The translations under genes and the position numbers were made by a program. The notes below the pieces were generated by a model. The model was not told the origin of the DNA. It saw only the letters and a list, made by a program, of their open reading frames with translations, and searched no databases. Of a DNA stretch of 64,000 nt, positions 61,887-64,000 are shown piece by piece. The stretch lies in NCBI GenBank assembly GCA_032718475.1, contig JAUCBJ010005652.1, forward strand, positions 62,001 to 126,000, written 5' to 3'. How positions within the stretch are numbered: position 1 is the stretch's first letter; every line of letters starts with the position of its first letter. The stretch is from Nemertoderma westbladi (Eukaryota > Xenacoelomorpha > Nemertodermatida > Nemertodermatidae).

Positions 61887-62469
61887 TTATTTTTATCACT
61901 GTTTGCCATATTTTAATCGCCTTATATTTTTCTGCCACTGTATATTTAAATTATATGAATTCATACGTAGGCTACTTACTGTATTGTATATAATTATATT
62001 ACTCGTATGAGTGTTACCCTGTTACCCATTTGTATTATTATTTAACTAATATTCCGAATGTTATGGGATTAAAATAAATAAATTCATAAAACCAAAACGG
62101 TGACACAGGATAAAACACGGACGTACAGTATTGGGAATCAGTGCATGTAAATGCGGCCATGTGAAGTATCACAGGATTCCATTCCCCAGCGAAAAAATAA
62201 ACACATCGGAAAGGAATCTGGCCCATTCACTATATCATTAGGCAACTTTCGTATTTTCCCGTGCTGGGCGATGTCCTTTATTTTATGAGGGGGATGATCT
62301 GTCGATCAGTCAGTCGGATGGTAAGTAAGAAGGTGGGTGGTGGGTGGAGCAGATGTTGGAAGGTGGGTGGATGGCAGGTGGTTGGATGGGCTTATGGGAA
62401 GGTGCCTGGATTGGCATGTGGTAAGATGAGAAAGTGGGTGGGCGGGAATGTGAGGAGGTGGCCGGATGG
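61887..62469. other. LINE 3' flank and GGTGG-rich sequence
   Basis: No gene seen. 62320-62465 is rich in GTGGGTGG and GGAAGGTGG on the + strand, potentially quadruplex-forming. Confidence 0.45.
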
Positions 62470-62945
62470 TATTTTATTGTTTTGGTTAGAAAAAACAGCC
62501 CCTGTAACATTCTCCTTTCCCTCAGTTGCTAGGTGACATAATCGTTTGTTTTGGTTAGAACCGTACCTCTATAACCTGCTCCTTTCCCTCAATTGGTAGG
62601 TAGGTATCAACAAAGTTTAATGTTTTGGTTAGAAAAGCAAAACCATGTACAGATGTAACCTGCTCGACACACTTTTATTGTTTTGGTTCTGAGGTAAGTA
62701 ACAACAACATCGTTTATTGTTTTGGTTAGAAAAGCCAGATTATGTGAACTGCTTTATTCCCTAAATTGGTAACAACATCGATTATTGTTTTGGTTAGAAA
62801 ATCCAACCCCTGTATCCTTAACCTGCTCCTTTTCCCTCAATTTGTAGGTACCTACATCGTTTATTGTTTTGGTTAGAAATTGCCGCCGCTGAAACCTGCT
62901 CTTTTCCTTCAATTGGAAGGTAACAACAGCGTTTATTGATTTGAG
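62470..62945. repeat. Imperfect minisatellite around TTATTGTTTTGGTTAGAAA
   Basis: Eight irregular copies (near 62473, 62543, 62617, 62673, 62713, 62781, 62860, 62931) spaced about 40-80 bp. Each pairs TTATTGTTTTGGTTAGAAA with CCTGCTCCTTTTCCCTCAAT. Single inverted copies occur near 24438 and 37073. Confidence 0.8.
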
Positions 62946-63405
62946 TCCCACATTCCCATCCACCTTTCCACATTCCCATCTTCCCACATTCCCATCAACC
63001 TTCACATCTTTCCTTCATCGTCTGGGTATAAACTCCACCGTATCAGCTGGCAATCAGGGCAATATGCGGCATGTTAGTGTTTCGCCATATTCGGCAGTAC
63101 ATAGAGGCCTACCCCTTCATGGGGGTTGTTATGTATATATTAACTTAAAGGAAGAACAGGAGTCTTACACCCCCAATAAAAAATATAGAATCAGGACATT
63201 TAGCCCAAAATATACTTCTCGACACCTAGGGTCATCGAAGAACAACAAACACACAAACAAATATAAATACATGCTAAACATAGAGTTATGTCTGTTAGTC
63301 AGTATGTCGTTAACATCAATTATTATAACGAACCTGCCTATTAATAGGCCAGGGTAGTTCTTGTCAAGAGTTGAGCCGTTTAAAAACACGATGTGGTTGT
63401 GTGTG
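62946..63405. other. Sequence before the terminal LTR
   Basis: No gene seen. It starts with CATTCCCATC repeats and ends with GTGTGTG directly before the LTR. Confidence 0.4.
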
Positions 63406-64000
63406 TGTTCGCGCTTTCAGACCTTTGGCAGTTTAACCCGCCAAATTAGGATGTCTTCTAGATAATAAATCACCTTTAGCCTATGACAAGTATTTAATTC
63501 ACTACACTAGTCGAAACCAATCTGTGCGCGATCATTCACCCGTTGGATATACCCGGGAGATTGGGTTCGACGGCTTAATTTTATTGCTATGTAAGCCTAA
63601 TGTATTATTCGACTGACAGTATTATATAATCTCTGACAATATTATTCACCTTCGGGAAATATTAACAGTTCCTTTAGGACGTGGCGCTCTATCTATATAA
63701 ACAGAGTTATGACTTAAACTACTCACAACGATATGGCTTAGTTACAATTCACATATATGGCGCATTCTTTAGGAAATGCTTCGTTATCAGTCTCACTCAT
63801 ACACAATGCTGCACAATACTGCACACTGATCTGCCGATCTTCACTGATTTTAGTCACATATAAAAGGAACACGGACCGAATCATGTAGGGTCTATCAAAT
63901 AACATTAGATTCACTTCAAACCACTCAACATAGGTCGCAATCATTTATCTGTAACCTTTCTCTCTTACCTTCGGTATATCAAGAATATTGGGTTTTCGGG
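63406..64000 (-). repeat. Partial BEL LTR (A-type), continues beyond the window
   Basis: Starts TGTTCGCGCTTTCAGACC and matches the A 3' LTR (8208 downwards) closely. Orientation is minus. Because no BEL body lies to its left, it is either the 3' LTR of an element extending to the right or a solo LTR. Confidence 0.85.
63738..63905 (-). CDS. Small sense ORF in the terminal LTR
   Basis: 55 codons from the MLF codon, differing from the A copy at two residues in the second half; the frame is open upstream to ATG 63944. Same place relative to the TATA-like box as in the other LTRs. Confidence 0.4.
   Translation of the reverse strand: MLFDRPYMIRSVFLLYVTKISEDRQISVQYCAALCMSETDNEAFPKECAIYVNCN

Noticed and set aside
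63165-63389. 74-codon minus frame with hydrophobic residues
   Set aside because: AT-rich, no homology recognised, no conserved context; probably chance.

Overview
The window is animal nuclear DNA, probably from a marine invertebrate; I cannot name the species. The evidence is three recognisable metazoan housekeeping-type genes (a hexosaminidase D-like enzyme, mitochondrial ribosomal protein mL48 and the ribosome-export GTPase LSG1), BEL/Pao retroelements (an animal-restricted superfamily), several LINE fragments, a Tc1/mariner remnant, tRNA-derived SINEs and many minisatellites. Intergenic DNA is AT-rich, with frequent ACCGGT and AGGCCTA words and several long poly-C or poly-G tracts.

Layout. 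1-8208: the 3' part of BEL element A on the + strand (pol broken by frameshifts, a decayed third ORF, 3' LTR). A sits inside the pol gene of BEL element B, which runs on the - strand from 8209 to its 5' LTR at 18584-19795 and also carries a 5'-truncated LINE (about 9574-12796). B in turn sits inside a Tc1/mariner transposase gene whose remnant follows at 19796-20345. 21.0-22.8 kb is a 42-bp tandem array split by a non-coding terminal-inverted-repeat (TIR) element whose ends are packed with ACGT words. 23.2-24.0 kb is an exon of a possible BEN-domain gene. 24.9-27.6 kb is a long-TIR element carrying a LINE insertion with a 15-bp target duplication. 29.2-31.8 kb is a 43-bp minisatellite that runs into the stop codon of HEXD (31780-33510, -). 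A 54-bp minisatellite and a SINE separate HEXD from MRPL48 (35866-36609, +). A 1-kb array of seven CTCF-like boxes spaced at about 147 bp, and a second SINE, precede LSG1 (40581-43022, +). An unrecognised, interrupted gene lies at 44172-45582 (-).

46381-58287 is a complete BEL element, D, on the - strand. It has two 1236-bp LTRs with no difference seen between them and a 5-bp target duplication (CAGCC), and it is inserted in a LINE fragment. D has lost reverse transcriptase, RNase H and integrase by deletions that leave one open 1399-codon gag-protease frame, so it looks like a recently moved, non-autonomous gag-carrying element. The window ends with a LINE at about 60.4-61.9 kb, a 70-bp-class minisatellite and the start of another BEL LTR (63406-64000).

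How the parts relate. The BEL copies (A, B, D and the terminal LTR) are related subfamilies sharing the same LTR ends (TGTAAAAGC...GCGCGAACA), leader, gag-pol order and 3' noncoding hairpins. Every LTR also carries a short sense ORF just upstream of the TATA region, and A and D share a third ORF behind pol with a CCHC knuckle and a basic tail (B's 3' end is outside the window). These two accessory reading frames and the gag-only design of D are the least ordinary things here. The three host genes are all uninterrupted single-exon reading frames.
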